Source of the DNA: Telmatospirillum sp.
GTDB lineage: Bacteria; Pseudomonadota; Alphaproteobacteria; Rhodospirillales; Magnetospirillaceae
Length of the DNA stretch: 64,000 nt
Direction of reading: 5' to 3'
NCBI GenBank assembly: GCA_009712185.1
Contig: WASQ01000054.1
Location: 1-64,000 of the forward strand
Part shown: piece by piece, positions 18,457 to 28,324 of the stretch
How the letters are laid out: each line of letters begins with the position of its first letter
How positions within the stretch are numbered: position 1 is the first letter of the stretch
Notes under the pieces: model-generated
The model's database searches: none
Told to the model about the DNA's origin: nothing
What the model saw: the letters and a program-made list of their open reading frames with translations, nothing else
Made by a program: the position numbers and the translations under genes

Positions 18457-19158
18457 TCATCGCGGTTCGGCGTAGGGCGCCGGATCGGTCAGGCCGGCCT
18501 CGGCAAAGCCCTTGAGGCGCAGGGTGCAGGCATCGCAATGGCCGCAGGCCCGGCCGTCGGGCGCCGGGTCGTAGCAACTGGTGGTCAGTCCGTAATCGAC
18601 GCCCAGTTCCAGCCCGGTCCGGATGATCTCCGCCTTCGACAGGCGGATCAGCGGGGCATGGATGGTCAGTTTGCGGCCATCGCCGCCCGCGGCCTTGGTC
18701 GCCAGATTGGCCATCCGCTCGAACGCCTCGATGAAATCGGGGCGGCAGTCGGGATAGCCGGAATAGTCGACGGCATTGACCCCGATGAAAATGTCCTGAG
18801 CCTGTTCGACCTCGGCCAGGGCCAGGGCGAAGGACAGGAAAATGGTGTTGCGGGCGGGAACATAGGTGATGGGGATGCCCCGCGACATCTCGCTTTCATC
18901 ACGATCCTTCGGCACGGCGATATCGGCGGTCAGCGCCGACCCGCCGAAGGCGCGCAGGTCGATGTCGGCGATCATATGCCGGGCGGCGCCCAGCGCCGAG
19001 GCGACGCGGGCGGCCGCGGCCAGTTCGTGCTGATGTCGCTGGCCATAGCGGAAGGAGATGGCCAGCGGCTCGAATCCCTGGTCGCGGGCGATGGCGAGAC
19101 AGGTTGCGGAGTCCAGTCCCCCGGACAGCAGAATAACGGCTTTAGGCTTCTGTGACAT
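18457..19158 (-). CDS. queC: 7-cyano-7-deazaguanine synthase
   Basis: Converts 7-carboxy-7-deazaguanine to preQ0 with ATP and ammonia in queuosine synthesis. The 233-residue protein starts [20 protein letters not shown] with the PP-loop SGGLDS and ends with the zinc-binding Cys cluster [20 protein letters not shown] 19158 is chosen because the PP-loop strand begins directly after it. Other que genes are not in the window, but gluQ (40.4 kb) modifies the queuosine of tRNA-Asp. Confidence 0.96.
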   Translation of the reverse strand: MSQKPKAVILLSGGLDSATCLAIARDQGFEPLAISFRYGQRHQHELAAAARVASALGAARHMIADIDLRAFGGSALTADIAVPKDRDESEMSRGIPITYVPARNTIFLSFALALAEVEQAQDIFIGVNAVDYSGYPDCRPDFIEAFERMANLATKAAGGDGRKLTIHAPLIRLSKAEIIRTGLELGVDYGLTTSCYDPAPDGRACGHCDACTLRLKGFAEAGLTDPAPYAEPR

Positions 19159-19204
19159 GGTCGGCACTCTGGAAAAATCGGACAGGAAATCAGGACGCCG
19201 GGGC

Positions 19205-20668
19205 TTACCCGGCCATGCGGGCGATGGTCGCCGTGGTGCTGTGCCCCGCCGCCAGTTCGGCCAGGACCACCCGGCCGCCCCAGCCTTGAACCAGATCGGC
19301 GCCAACGACCTTGTCGATGGTGTAGTCGGCGCCCTTGACCAGCACGTCGGGATGCAGGGCGGCGATCAGCTCGCGCGGGGTATCCTCGTCGAAGATCACC
19401 ACCAGATCGACTGCGGTCAGCGACGCCAGGACGGTCGCCCGCGATATCTCCGTCTGCACAGGACGGCTGTCTCCCTTGAGGCGTTTGACCGACTGATCGC
19501 TGTTGAGACCCACCACCAGGCAGTCGCACTGCGCCCGCGCCTGATTGAGAAGCGAGATATGCCCCGGATGCAGCAGATCGAAACAGCCGTTGGTGAAACC
19601 GACCTTCCGGCCCTTGTGGCGCCAGCGCGCCACCTGATCGGCGGCCGCCTCGCGCGCCTGGATCTTCACCTCGTCGCCGACCAGATCGCGCGAGAGAAGG
19701 GCGGAAAGCAGGTCGGAGACATAAACCACCGCGGTCCCCACCTTGCCGACCACGATCCCGGCCGCGACATTGGCGAGCCGCGCCGCGTCGGTCAGCGGCG
19801 TCCCGGTGGCGATGGCGGCCGCCATGGCCGCAACCACGGTGTCGCCGGCGCCCGACACGTCGAAGACCTCGCGCGCCTCGGCCGGCAGATGATGAACCTC
19901 GCCGTCCCGGGTCAGCAGGGTCATGCCGTCCTGACTGCGTGTCACCAGGACGTTCCGGATGCCGCAGGTCTCGATCAGATGGCGGGCGGCGGCCACGATG
20001 GCGTCGTCGCCGTCCACCGGCATGCCGGTGGCCTCATGCAGCTCTTTGCGGTTGGGCGTCACCAGGGTGGCGCCGGCGTAAACGGAATAGTCGCTGCCTT
20101 TGGGATCGACGACCACCGGCCGGTCCGCCTCGTTGGCCCGCTCGATCAGCTTGCGGACGACCTCGGCGCCGAGCACCCCCTTGCCATAGTCCGACAGGAC
20201 GACGGCCCCCACCTTGTCCATCAGGCCCAGGGCCCGGTCCAGCACGGCGGACAGGCTTTCCGGCGCCAGCGCGACCGTCGTTTCCCGGTCGGCGCGCAGC
20301 AATTGCTGACTTCCGGCCGAGAAGCGGGTCTTGATGGTGGTCTGGCGGCCGGTTTCGACCACAAGCGCCGGATCGACCTCGGGATGGCTGCCGACCAGGG
20401 TCACGACCTCGCGCCCGGCCATGTCGTCGCCGACCAGCGAGACGAAATGCGTCCTGGCCCCAAGAGAGCAGAGGTTGCGCACGACATTGCCGGCGCCTCC
20501 CAGCATGGCCGTCTCGCGGCGGACGCGCAGGACCGGGATCGGCGCCTCGGGCGAAATACGATCGACATCGCCATAGACGAACTGATCCAGCATGACGTCG
20601 CCCACGCAGAGAACGCGGGCCTGCCTCAAGGCGTTGACGGAGTCGGCGAGGATGGAATGATCGGTCAT
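19205..20668 (-). CDS. hldE: Bifunctional heptose-7-P kinase / heptose-1-P adenylyltransferase
   Basis: Makes ADP-heptose precursor for LPS core in the cytosol. The 487-residue fusion has a PfkB-type kinase (about 1-330; [10 protein letters not shown] and the catalytic [13 protein letters not shown]) joined to a nucleotidyltransferase (about 345-487; [20 protein letters not shown] with the HPGH motif). It is 46 bases from queC on the same strand. Together with the GT9 gene at 7.9 kb this indicates heptose-containing LPS. Confidence 0.96.
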   Translation of the reverse strand: MTDHSILADSVNALRQARVLCVGDVMLDQFVYGDVDRISPEAPIPVLRVRRETAMLGGAGNVVRNLCSLGARTHFVSLVGDDMAGREVVTLVGSHPEVDPALVVETGRQTTIKTRFSAGSQQLLRADRETTVALAPESLSAVLDRALGLMDKVGAVVLSDYGKGVLGAEVVRKLIERANEADRPVVVDPKGSDYSVYAGATLVTPNRKELHEATGMPVDGDDAIVAAARHLIETCGIRNVLVTRSQDGMTLLTRDGEVHHLPAEAREVFDVSGAGDTVVAAMAAAIATGTPLTDAARLANVAAGIVVGKVGTAVVYVSDLLSALLSRDLVGDEVKIQAREAAADQVARWRHKGRKVGFTNGCFDLLHPGHISLLNQARAQCDCLVVGLNSDQSVKRLKGDSRPVQTEISRATVLASLTAVDLVVIFDEDTPRELIAALHPDVLVKGADYTIDKVVGADLVQGWGGRVVLAELAAGHSTTATIARMAG

Positions 20669-20755
20669 GGTTTTCCAAGGGGTCCGGCGGATCGAATGCT
20701 GGTTGGCTAAACCAATGCCGCCGCCGATGCAAGGGGAATGGCGCCCATCCGCTTT

Positions 20756-21505
20756 TCAGGTGGTCAGGAAGCGGCGGTCCTCTCCCTCAAGCACCAGAGC
20801 CGTGAGGCGGCCCGTATAGCAGGCGCCGGTGTCGATGCCGATCCGGTTGGCCTTGACCTCGGGCACCGAAACGATGCTGTGACCATGGACGACGGTCCGG
20901 CCGAAGTCGGACGCGGACATCAGAAAGGGATTGCGGATCCAGAGCAGATCCGTGGGGTCCTGCTCCTCCAGATGAACGCCCGGGCGCACCCCGGCATGGA
21001 CGAAGAGATAGTCCCCTTCGACATGCCACAACGGCAGCCCCCTCAAAAACTGACGGTGCGAATGAGGAATCTGCCGTTTGAGCAACCCCTGGAGCGTTCG
21101 CAGATCTCCGGGGACGCAGGCCCGCTCTCCGGCGTAGCTCTCCACCGTGGTCCAGCCGCCGTTGGACAGCCACAAGGGCCCCGACGACAAATCCTCCAGG
21201 AAGTCGAGCAGCGCGTCCTCATGATTGCCGCACAGACAGACCCAGTCGACGTCGACGCCGTTGCGGGACGGCCCCTCCAGCAGGATATCGAGGACACCGG
21301 CACCATCGGCGCCGCGGTCGAGATAGTCGCCCAGGAAGACGACCCGGGCCCGTTCCGGCGGCCGTTCATGAAGATCGTCGTCGATCATCGCCAGCATTCG
21401 CGACAGGAGATCGGATCTGCCGTGAATATCCCCGACCGCGTAGATCCTGAGGCCGCCGGGGATCCGCGCGTGAGGCGGGACGGTTGGATCCGGCAAACTG
21501 GTCAT
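20756..21505 (-). CDS. Metallophosphoesterase (Ser/Thr phosphatase type)
   Basis: PPP-type phosphatase of 249 residues. The three metal-binding blocks are intact: AVGDIHGRSDLL (about 23), FLGDYLDRGADG (about 55) and CLCGNHEDALLD (about 90), with later His ligands in LFVHAGVRPG and VVHGHSIV. Related to bacterial PrpA/ApaH-like enzymes. Its substrate could be a phosphoprotein or a nucleotide. It lies upstream of hldE by 87 bases and diverges from the degenerate EAL pair. Confidence 0.9.
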   Translation of the reverse strand: MTSLPDPTVPPHARIPGGLRIYAVGDIHGRSDLLSRMLAMIDDDLHERPPERARVVFLGDYLDRGADGAGVLDILLEGPSRNGVDVDWVCLCGNHEDALLDFLEDLSSGPLWLSNGGWTTVESYAGERACVPGDLRTLQGLLKRQIPHSHRQFLRGLPLWHVEGDYLFVHAGVRPGVHLEEQDPTDLLWIRNPFLMSASDFGRTVVHGHSIVSVPEVKANRIGIDTGACYTGRLTALVLEGEDRRFLTT

Positions 21506-21767
21506 CTCCCCTCTGGTTGAGCCAAAAGCGCGATGCTATCTCTATTGCCCCGACACGGCCCCGGCCGACGGCCGTCCGGGAGATCGTCGGGAGCCCGCAT
21601 CATCAAGGCACTACCCACATGCGGACTCCCGTGCGATTTTAGACCCGGAGATTCCCGACGGACGCCGGCGGCCCTGAGAGTGGCGGATACGCTGGCGACA
21701 CACGGGGATCGCGAACGATATTGTGCCGGCACAACCGTTAACAGACAATTGGGCGAAAGGCGATTGG
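21506..21767. other. Divergent intergenic region
   Basis: This 262-base gap separates the phosphatase (minus) from the paralogous signalling-like pair (plus) and must hold promoters for both. No promoter pair or palindrome stands out by eye. A GAAAGG ribosome-binding site at about 21755 precedes the ATG at 21768. Confidence 0.4.
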
Positions 21768-23135
21768 ATGAATATTCCGGTTTCCGGTGGAGACGGGCCC
21801 GAGGTCGTCACGCAGGAAAGCCTGCTGGCGGAAGCGGCGGAGCGGATCGGCCGCATCCGGGACGGCCGTCTTGCGGCGCATCTCCATCTGTCGCGCCTGC
21901 GGCCGCAGAACCGGCAGGAAGGACATGTCCGCATCGCGCTCCGGTTGCTGGAGCCCGTGGTCAACGCCTATCGGGGCCAGATGTTTCTGTTGTCGACCTC
22001 GGACGTCGTGTTCCTGCTCAAGGACCCGTCGGTCAACGACGTCGAAAACACGGTTCATAAACTGCGCGCCCTGTTCTCCAAGGACCCGCTGACCTTCTCG
22101 GACCAGGGGGACGGACGGGACAATTTCTGCACCTGGTACGACATCGAAGACGCCGACGAATATCAGGACTTCCTCGCCATGACGAGGGAGTCCGCGGCCG
22201 AAGCCCGTCGCCGCCTGCGGGAGAGGACATCGCAGAAGGCCGCCCCGCGGCCGATCGATGCCAAAGGTCTGAGCGACGTGCTGAGACGCCTCGCCGACAC
22301 CGATGTCGCCGGACTGGTCCGCCGGCAGTCCTCGGTGGTCGTGACGAAAGAGTCCAAGGCCATCGTCCTGTTCCAGGAGTTTTTCGTCGGCATGTCCGAC
22401 CTGCAGAAGGCGGTCGCGCCGGAGACCAATCTTCTTGGCAATCGCTGGCTGTTCCAGCATCTGAGCCAGACCCTCGACCGGCGGGTGCTGACCGCCCTTG
22501 AAGCGCCGGACCTTGTCCATGCGCCGAAGGCCTACAGCCTTAATCTCAACATCAGCACCGTCAACAGCCGGGCTTTCGATGACTTCGAGGCGGCGGTCAA
22601 GGGCCGGGCGCGCATTTTCGTTGAATTGCAGGTCCTCGACATCCTGGCCGACAGCCGGGGATTTTACGCCGCCTGTACGCGGTTGCACGACCGGGGCCAT
22701 GCCGTGGTGATCGACGGACTGTCGGAATGGACCTTGCAGTTCATGGACGTCGGACAGTTCGAGGCCGACCTTTACAAGATCACCTGGAGCCCGGACATGG
22801 CGGAGGGGGAACACCGCGACGCCCTGGCGACCGCGGTCGGGGCGATCGGGCGCGATCGCATGCTGCTGGCCCGCTGCGACTCCGAGGCCGCCATCAACTG
22901 GGGACTGAACCTCGGCATCGACCGGTTCCAGGGACGTTATGTCGACGCCATGCTGGCCGCATACACCATGCATACCTGCGACAAGTCGCCGGCCTGCACC
23001 CTGGGGCAATGCACCGCCCGTCATGCCGTGATCGCGGGCCAGCTCCGCCGCGACTGCGGCAACAATGACATGCTCGACTCGTCGCCGGTCATGATGGCGC
23101 CGAAAGCGCGGAACCGGCAGGGAGACAAATCGTGA
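21768..23135 (+). CDS. Degenerate GGDEF-EAL-like protein, paralogue 1
   Basis: A 455-residue soluble protein. The N-terminal part (about 30-125) has the size and strand pattern of a GGDEF fold with LSTSDVVFLLKD where GGDEF should be. The C-terminal part (about 200-430) follows an EAL domain: LNLNISTVNSR resembles VNLSP, FVELQVLDILAD replaces LEITES, VVIDGLSEWTL replaces DDFGTG, LYKITWSP keeps a Lys, and GIDRFQGRY keeps the Gln. The EAL motif and the metal-binding Asp pair are missing, so it should not cleave c-di-GMP. Role probably binding or scaffolding. GTGA overlap with paralogue 2. Confidence 0.75.
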   Translation: MNIPVSGGDGPEVVTQESLLAEAAERIGRIRDGRLAAHLHLSRLRPQNRQEGHVRIALRLLEPVVNAYRGQMFLLSTSDVVFLLKDPSVNDVENTVHKLRALFSKDPLTFSDQGDGRDNFCTWYDIEDADEYQDFLAMTRESAAEARRRLRERTSQKAAPRPIDAKGLSDVLRRLADTDVAGLVRRQSSVVVTKESKAIVLFQEFFVGMSDLQKAVAPETNLLGNRWLFQHLSQTLDRRVLTALEAPDLVHAPKAYSLNLNISTVNSRAFDDFEAAVKGRARIFVELQVLDILADSRGFYAACTRLHDRGHAVVIDGLSEWTLQFMDVGQFEADLYKITWSPDMAEGEHRDALATAVGAIGRDRMLLARCDSEAAINWGLNLGIDRFQGRYVDAMLAAYTMHTCDKSPACTLGQCTARHAVIAGQLRRDCGNNDMLDSSPVMMAPKARNRQGDKS

Positions 23136-24418
23136 CGCTGCCCTACGACCGTCCGATGTCCGAACGCCAGAAGGACATCGCCCAGCACCTTCCCGCCGGC
23201 GAGGCCCTGCTTCTCGATTATCTGCACAAGCTGGAACGCCACCGGCAGGGACGCCGTGCCGTGCTGGTGCGTCTGTCGGCACTGCAACCGGTCAATCGCC
23301 GCGACCAGCATATCCGGATCGCCATCAGCACCTTCGACCCGTTGATCAAACAGTTGAAGGGCCAGATTTTCGCCCTGTCGAACGCCGACCTGATGTTCAT
23401 CTTCAAGGAAGGGGCGCTTCACGACGTCGAAAATGTCATCGTCAAACTGCGGTTCATGTTCAGCGAGGATCCGGCGCTCTCCGAGGAGCCGGCGGGGCGC
23501 AAGACAACATTTCTCGACTGGTTCCAGCTTGAACGCGATTATGACGCGCTGCTGCATCTGGCGCAGCGGCTGATCAGCGAGGGGGACCGCCGCCGGACCG
23601 AGGAGACGCAGACCGCGGCCGGCGCCCGCGCGCCCCGCCGGCCGCAGAGCCGCGGCAACGCGCTGACCGCCGACATGCTGGCCCGGCTGGAGGAGGCGCT
23701 GACCGGTGCCGACCTTGCCAATGTCCTCCGCCGGCAGGCGGTTTCGGCGATCATCGGCAACTCCGACCCCCAGGCGGTGTTTTACGAGCTGTTCATTTCG
23801 ATCGCCGATCTGCGCGAAACCCTGCTGCCATCGGTCAATCTGGCGTCCAGCCCATGGCTGTTCCAGCAACTGACCGAGACGCTGGACCGGCGCGTTCTGT
23901 CGCTGCTCAACCGGCATGACGACAGCACCATCACGGGCGACATCAGCATCAATCTCAATGTCCAGACGCTGCTGTCGCCGGAATTCCTGGTGTTCGACGA
24001 CAATATCAAGGCTGCGACCCGCGGCACCCAGGTTCTGGAACTACAGAAGGTCGATATCTTCGCCGATCTCGGGGCCTTCCTGTTCGCCCGCGACTTTGCG
24101 CACGACCGCGGCTATCGGATCTGCATCGACGGCGTCAATATGGAGTCCCTGCCCTTCGTCGACCGGATGAAACTCGGGATCGATCTGGTCAAGATCGTCT
24201 GGGATCCGGCGATGACGGCGGGAACCCTGCCCAACGGAGGCCTGATCGAGGATTACATCCGGCGCTGCGGCCCGTCCCGGTCGATCCTTTGCCGGTGCGA
24301 CGGGCAGGAGGCCATCGATTTCGGACAATCCGTCGGCATCACCCTGTTCCAAGGACGTCATGTCGAGCAATTGCTGGCGGCATCGCAGAAGCGCAGCCTT
24401 TACGCCCGCCGGCGCTGA
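23132..24418 (+). CDS. Degenerate GGDEF-EAL-like protein, paralogue 2
   Basis: 428 residues, starting at GTG 23132 within the stop of paralogue 1 (GTGA), so translationally coupled. It aligns along its length with paralogue 1: QHIRIAISTFDPLIKQLKGQ, LSNADLMFIFKEG, a shared VLRRQAVSAI, SSPWLFQQLTETLDRRVLS, ISINLNVQTL, RICIDGVNMESL, LVKIVWDP and GITLFQGRHVEQL. The EAL and DDFGTG catalytic motifs are again absent. A variable Arg-rich linker (about 145-175) separates the halves. The pair most likely forms a hetero-oligomer; no partner enzyme is adjacent. Confidence 0.75.
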   Translation: MTLPYDRPMSERQKDIAQHLPAGEALLLDYLHKLERHRQGRRAVLVRLSALQPVNRRDQHIRIAISTFDPLIKQLKGQIFALSNADLMFIFKEGALHDVENVIVKLRFMFSEDPALSEEPAGRKTTFLDWFQLERDYDALLHLAQRLISEGDRRRTEETQTAAGARAPRRPQSRGNALTADMLARLEEALTGADLANVLRRQAVSAIIGNSDPQAVFYELFISIADLRETLLPSVNLASSPWLFQQLTETLDRRVLSLLNRHDDSTITGDISINLNVQTLLSPEFLVFDDNIKAATRGTQVLELQKVDIFADLGAFLFARDFAHDRGYRICIDGVNMESLPFVDRMKLGIDLVKIVWDPAMTAGTLPNGGLIEDYIRRCGPSRSILCRCDGQEAIDFGQSVGITLFQGRHVEQLLAASQKRSLYARRR

Positions 24419-24728
24419 CCACCCGGCCGGCGGCAATTGCCGTCTGGCGGTCGCGGCCGGTTGCGGTCATAGTCTTGCCCCGGAATGCCGGGATCGGAGA
24501 CGGACATCGTGCCGGCCGTTTCGGCACTATCCGGTGACGATCCCGGGCGACCCGCCGCCGCCGCTCTTTTCTTGACCGGAGCAATATCGTTGTTTCTGCG
24601 TTTCCACCCTGTCGCGCGCATCAAGGGCCGGCTCCCGGATACCGTCGAATGAGTTTCGTCGCGTCCGTGCTGGGCCCCTGCCTCGCGCGCTGCCACTGGC
24701 CGCATCCGCTGTGCCGCAAGACCAACTG

Positions 24729-24742
24729 CCTCCTGAAGGAGG
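24729..24742 (+). promoter_or_regulatory. Hairpin sequestering the cobV ribosome binding site
   Basis: CCTCCT (24729-24734) is a perfect complement of the AGGAGG Shine-Dalgarno (24737-24742) with a two-base spacer, so the site could be masked in the mRNA. The rest of the 326-base gap (24419-24728) shows no gene and no complete cobalamin riboswitch: a GCCACTGG is present, but the GGGAA and B12-box partners are not. Confidence 0.45.
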
Positions 24743-24744
24743 AG

Positions 24745-25551
24745 ATGACCGTGATGGATTCCCTCCCCGTCGACACCGGCGCCGCCGGACGGCTGCCTTT
24801 CCTGGCCGGATTGCGCCTGGGCCTCGCCTGCCTGACCCGGCTCCCGGTTCCCGCGCCCTCCCTGGCGGAGGGCATGACGCTGGCCGGAGCCATGCATCTG
24901 TTCCCTCTGGTCGGCGGCATCATCGGCGCCATTGCCGCCCTGGTTTACGGCCTCGCGGCGGCCTGCCTTCCTCCGGCGCTGGCGGCCCTTCTGGCGGTCG
25001 GCGCCTCGGCACTGGTCACCGGTGGCCTGCATGAGGATGGCCTGTCCGATGTCGCCGACGGCTTCGGTGGCGGCCGCGACCGCGACCGCAAACTGGCCAT
25101 CATGAAGGACAGCCGGATCGGCAGCTATGGGGCGATTGCCCTGTTGCTGGGACTGGCGCTCAGGGCCGGCATCCTGGCGGAGCTGGCGCACCCGGGCCTG
25201 GTGGCGGCGACGCTGATCGCCCAGCACGCCCTTGGACGCGCGGCCATCCCCGTGGTGATGCAGGGATTGATGCCGGCGCGGGCGGGCGGACTGGGGGCCA
25301 CGGCGGGTCAGCCCTCCCCCAGCACCGCCGGTATCGCGGCGACGCTGGCCCTTGTCACCGCCGCGCTGGTCCTGCCTCTGGCGGCCGCCTTCCCGGCCGC
25401 GGCCGGGGCCGCGCTCGCCACCGTCGCCATCGGAATTCTGGCCTGGCGCCAGATCGGCGGCCAGACCGGAGACGTGCTGGGAGCGACCGAACAGGCGGCG
25501 GAGATCATGGTCGGACTGGCGATTGTCGCGTCACTGGGAGGGGCGTCATGA
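24745..25551 (+). CDS. cobV: Adenosylcobinamide-GDP ribazoletransferase
   Basis: Inner-membrane cobalamin synthase (CobV/CobS) joining adenosylcobinamide-GDP to alpha-ribazole. 268 residues from ATG 24745; GTG 24751 and ATG 24754 are spaced better from the Shine-Dalgarno, so the start is uncertain by three codons. Signatures are LTRLPVP near the N terminus, GGLHEDGLSDVADGFGGGRD and MKDSRIGSYGAIAL, plus several transmembrane helices. Its TGA overlaps the next ATG (ATGA). Called cobV here to avoid confusion with chelatase cobS at 30.6 kb. Confidence 0.93.
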   Translation: MTVMDSLPVDTGAAGRLPFLAGLRLGLACLTRLPVPAPSLAEGMTLAGAMHLFPLVGGIIGAIAALVYGLAAACLPPALAALLAVGASALVTGGLHEDGLSDVADGFGGGRDRDRKLAIMKDSRIGSYGAIALLLGLALRAGILAELAHPGLVAATLIAQHALGRAAIPVVMQGLMPARAGGLGATAGQPSPSTAGIAATLALVTAALVLPLAAAFPAAAGAALATVAIGILAWRQIGGQTGDVLGATEQAAEIMVGLAIVASLGGAS

Positions 25552-26159
25552 CAAGCCCCGCCCTTTGCCGCTGGTGGTGGCTGCGCCATGCCCCTGTTCC
25601 CGATCCCGAGGGGCGGATTTCGGGCCGGCTGGACCTGCCCTGCGACACCTCCGACACCGACTGGTTCGTCGAACTCGCCAACCGCCTTCCGCGTTCGGCC
25701 GTGCTGGTCGACAGTGGCCTGATCCGTTGTTCCCAGACCATCGGCGCCCTGGAGGCGGCCGGGTTGCCGCTGCCGCCCGCGCTGATCGAACCCGACCTCG
25801 CCGAGCAGGACTTCGGCCGCTGGCAGGGACGGACCTGGGCCCTGCTGGCATCCAGCAAGGATCCGGATCTTCCGGCCTTCTGGCATAATCCCGCCACGGC
25901 GACGCCGCCCGGCGGCGAGAGCTTTGCCGCGGTCGTCGAGCGGGTGCGCGCCGTGGTCGACCGCCTGTCGGCGGAACATTCCGGCCGCGACATCATCGCC
26001 GTGGCCCATGCCGGCACCATCCGCGCCGCCTTAGCCATCGCGCTTGACCTGCCGCCGGAAACGGCGCTGTCCTTCGTCGTCGACCCCCTGTCGCTGACCC
26101 GTCTCGATGCGATGGACAGCGGCTGGCGGGTCGTCGGCGTCAACTGGCAGCCATCGTGA
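25548..26159 (+). CDS. cobC: Histidine phosphatase, probable alpha-ribazole phosphatase
   Basis: 203-residue phosphoglycerate-mutase-like enzyme. The catalytic RHA motif is [10 protein letters not shown] at the N terminus, with the second Arg/His region SGLIRCSQT and the C-terminal His in [13 protein letters not shown]. Coupling to cobV (ATGA overlap) makes alpha-ribazole-5'-phosphate dephosphorylation the best guess, since that is the next step in nucleotide-loop assembly. Family membership is firm; the substrate follows from context. Confidence 0.85.
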   Translation: MTSPALCRWWWLRHAPVPDPEGRISGRLDLPCDTSDTDWFVELANRLPRSAVLVDSGLIRCSQTIGALEAAGLPLPPALIEPDLAEQDFGRWQGRTWALLASSKDPDLPAFWHNPATATPPGGESFAAVVERVRAVVDRLSAEHSGRDIIAVAHAGTIRAALAIALDLPPETALSFVVDPLSLTRLDAMDSGWRVVGVNWQPS

Positions 26160-26277
26160 CCGCCCCTTCCGTCAGAACGTCGTTTTCACCGCCCGACCCG
26201 GAGAGTCGCCATATCGGGGCCCCTCTCGACGTGCTTGGGCTTCCCCCCCGGCCCCCCCTGTGATAAAAGCCACAGCC

Positions 26278-27231
26278 ATGAATTTTCTCGATTTCGAAAA
26301 GCCCATTGCCGAGCTCGAGGGCAAGATCGAGGAGTTGCGGCACTTAAGCGACTCCGACGAGATCAACATCGCCGAGGAGATCAACCGTCTCCAGGTCAAG
26401 GTCGACAAGCTTTTGCGGGCAGCTTATGCCAAGCTGACGCCCTGGCAGAAGACGCAGGTGGCACGCCACCCCGACCGGCCGCATTTCTGCGATTACATCG
26501 GCCGTCTGATCACCGACTTCACGCCGCTCTCGGGCGATCGCGCCTTTGGCGACGATCAGGCCATCATCGGCGGTCTCGGGCGGTTCCAGGGCCAGTCCGT
26601 GATGGTCATCGGCCATGAGAAGGGACATGACACCGAGTCCCGGGTGAAACATAACTTCGGTTCCGCCAAGCCGGAAGGATACCGCAAGGCCCGCCGCCTG
26701 ATGGAGATGGCGGACCGGTTCGGCATTCCCGTCATCACCCTTGTGGACACGGCGGGCGCCTATCCCGGCGTCGATGCCGAGGCCCGGGGCCAGGCCGAGG
26801 CCATCGCCCGATCCATCGAGACCTGTCTCGACATCCGCGTGCCCCTGGTCTCCGTGATCATCGGGGAAGGCGGGTCCGGCGGCGCCATTGCGCTGGCCGT
26901 CGGCAATGTGGTGCTGATGATGGAACATTCCATCTATTCGGTGATCAGCCCGGAAGGCTGCGCCTCCATCCTGTGGCGCAGCGGCGACGCCGCCAAGGAG
27001 GCGGCGGAAGCGTTGCGCCTGACCGCCCAGGATCTCCACAAGCTGGAGGTGATCGACGGGATCGTTCCCGAGCCGCTGGGTGGCGCGCACCGCAACCCCG
27101 AACAGACTATCGCGACGCTTGGCGACCATCTGGAACGGGCGCTGGCCGGCTTGACCTCGCTGGACGGAGGAATTCTCCGTGCCCGCCGCCGCGACAAATT
27201 CCTGGAAATGGGGAAAGTCGGACTGTCCTGA
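26278..27231 (+). CDS. accA: Acetyl-CoA carboxylase carboxyltransferase alpha subunit
   Basis: Transfers CO2 from carboxybiotin to acetyl-CoA, with AccD, in fatty-acid synthesis. The 317-residue protein starts [20 protein letters not shown], the family N terminus, and contains the oxyanion and biotin region [17 protein letters not shown]. Start ATG 26278 follows a long Pro/Gly-rich noncoding frame that is not part of the protein. It stands alone, as accA usually does. Confidence 0.97.
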   Translation: MNFLDFEKPIAELEGKIEELRHLSDSDEINIAEEINRLQVKVDKLLRAAYAKLTPWQKTQVARHPDRPHFCDYIGRLITDFTPLSGDRAFGDDQAIIGGLGRFQGQSVMVIGHEKGHDTESRVKHNFGSAKPEGYRKARRLMEMADRFGIPVITLVDTAGAYPGVDAEARGQAEAIARSIETCLDIRVPLVSVIIGEGGSGGAIALAVGNVVLMMEHSIYSVISPEGCASILWRSGDAAKEAAEALRLTAQDLHKLEVIDGIVPEPLGGAHRNPEQTIATLGDHLERALAGLTSLDGGILRARRRDKFLEMGKVGLS

Positions 27232-27232
27232 A

Positions 27233-27252
27233 CCCGGATCGGTTGATCCGGG
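27233..27252 (+). terminator. Hairpin directly after accA
   Basis: CCCGGATC and GATCCGGG are perfect complements around GGTT, beginning one base after the accA stop. No T run follows, so it is either a weak terminator or an end-stabilising structure. Confidence 0.4.
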
Positions 27253-27404
27253 ATCTGTCGTCGCCATATCAGGGGCGGGGGCGCCGGGACGATCCGGCCC
27301 CCCTCCGGCTTGCGCTGGCAAGTCGCGGCATCTGAGCGTTTGGCGCCCGGCCCCGGAGGCTGGGAACGATCCGTCCGGCGGGCGCAAATTCGGAGACAGA
27401 TCCC

Positions 27405-28097
27405 ATGCCCGCATTATCACGGCGTCACTTCGTCGCATTGGCATCCGCCGGAACGGCCCTCGCGGCCGGTGGCGGTCTCATTCCCGCCGCCCCGGCCCGG
27501 GCGGAAACGCCCTTCCGCCAACCGCCTCTGCCTTTTGCCGAGGATGCCCTCAGCCCGGTGATTTCCGCCGCCACCGTGCAGGTTCATTATGGCAAGCATC
27601 ATGCGGGGTATTTCACCCAGGTGAATCAGCTTGTCGCCGGCACCCCTTATGCCGCGATGACGCTGGAGGAGATCGTCCGGGCCTCCGCCACCCAGTCCGA
27701 TCCCAGGCTTTTCAACAACGCCGCCCAGGCCGTCAATCACAGCTTCTACTGGGATGGCCTGCGTCCGGGCGGCGGAGCGCCCTCCGGTGCCCTGGCCGCC
27801 GCGATCGAGCGGGATTTCAGCAATCTGGCCGCATTCAAGGAGGCCTATGTCGTCCATGCCTCCGGCCTCTTCGGCAGTGGCTGGTCCTGGCTGGTGGAGG
27901 ACAATGGCAAGCTCGCATTTCTCGATGCCGGCAACGCGGGGACGCCCCTGACGTCGGGAAAGCGCCCCCTGCTGGTCATCGACGTGTGGGAGCACGCCTA
28001 TTACCTCGATTATCAGAACCGGCGGGCCGACCATGTCCGGGCGGTCCTCGATCGCCTGGTCAACTGGGATGTGGTGCGCGACCGTCTCACCGCCTGA
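27405..28097 (+). CDS. Tat-exported superoxide dismutase, Fe/Mn family
   Basis: A 230-residue Fe/Mn SOD that converts superoxide to hydrogen peroxide and oxygen. Residues 1-33 form a twin-arginine signal: SRRHFVALAS, hydrophobic stretch, cleavage near ARA-ET. Mature domain metal ligands are seen in VQVHYGKHHAGY, QAVNHSFYWDGL and LLVIDVWEHAYYLDYQN. The Tat signal implies folding and metal loading in the cytosol before export. Metal choice (Fe or Mn) cannot be decided by eye. Confidence 0.93.
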   Translation: MPALSRRHFVALASAGTALAAGGGLIPAAPARAETPFRQPPLPFAEDALSPVISAATVQVHYGKHHAGYFTQVNQLVAGTPYAAMTLEEIVRASATQSDPRLFNNAAQAVNHSFYWDGLRPGGGAPSGALAAAIERDFSNLAAFKEAYVVHASGLFGSGWSWLVEDNGKLAFLDAGNAGTPLTSGKRPLLVIDVWEHAYYLDYQNRRADHVRAVLDRLVNWDVVRDRLTA

Positions 28098-28324
28098 TGC
28101 CGGGTCCGCGCCATCGTCGGCGCGATGGCCCATGGGTCTCGGAGACAGGGACCTTTTTCAGGGGGAACAGAAACAAGGGAAACCTTGCCCTATTCTCGCC
28201 ACACTCGACCCCTAGTCTCCTTCTTGTCAGCGGATCGGGTGTTGACATTCCATCGAACCGGACCCCCTGCCGGGATGGAATAACAGAGTTTCACCGGATC
28301 CCTGATACTGCGACGGCCGGAGAC

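Noticed and set aside
24419-24744. Cobalamin riboswitch upstream of cobV
   Set aside because: A GCCACTGG is present, but the conserved GGGAA core and the B12 box are missing, and the spacing does not fit.
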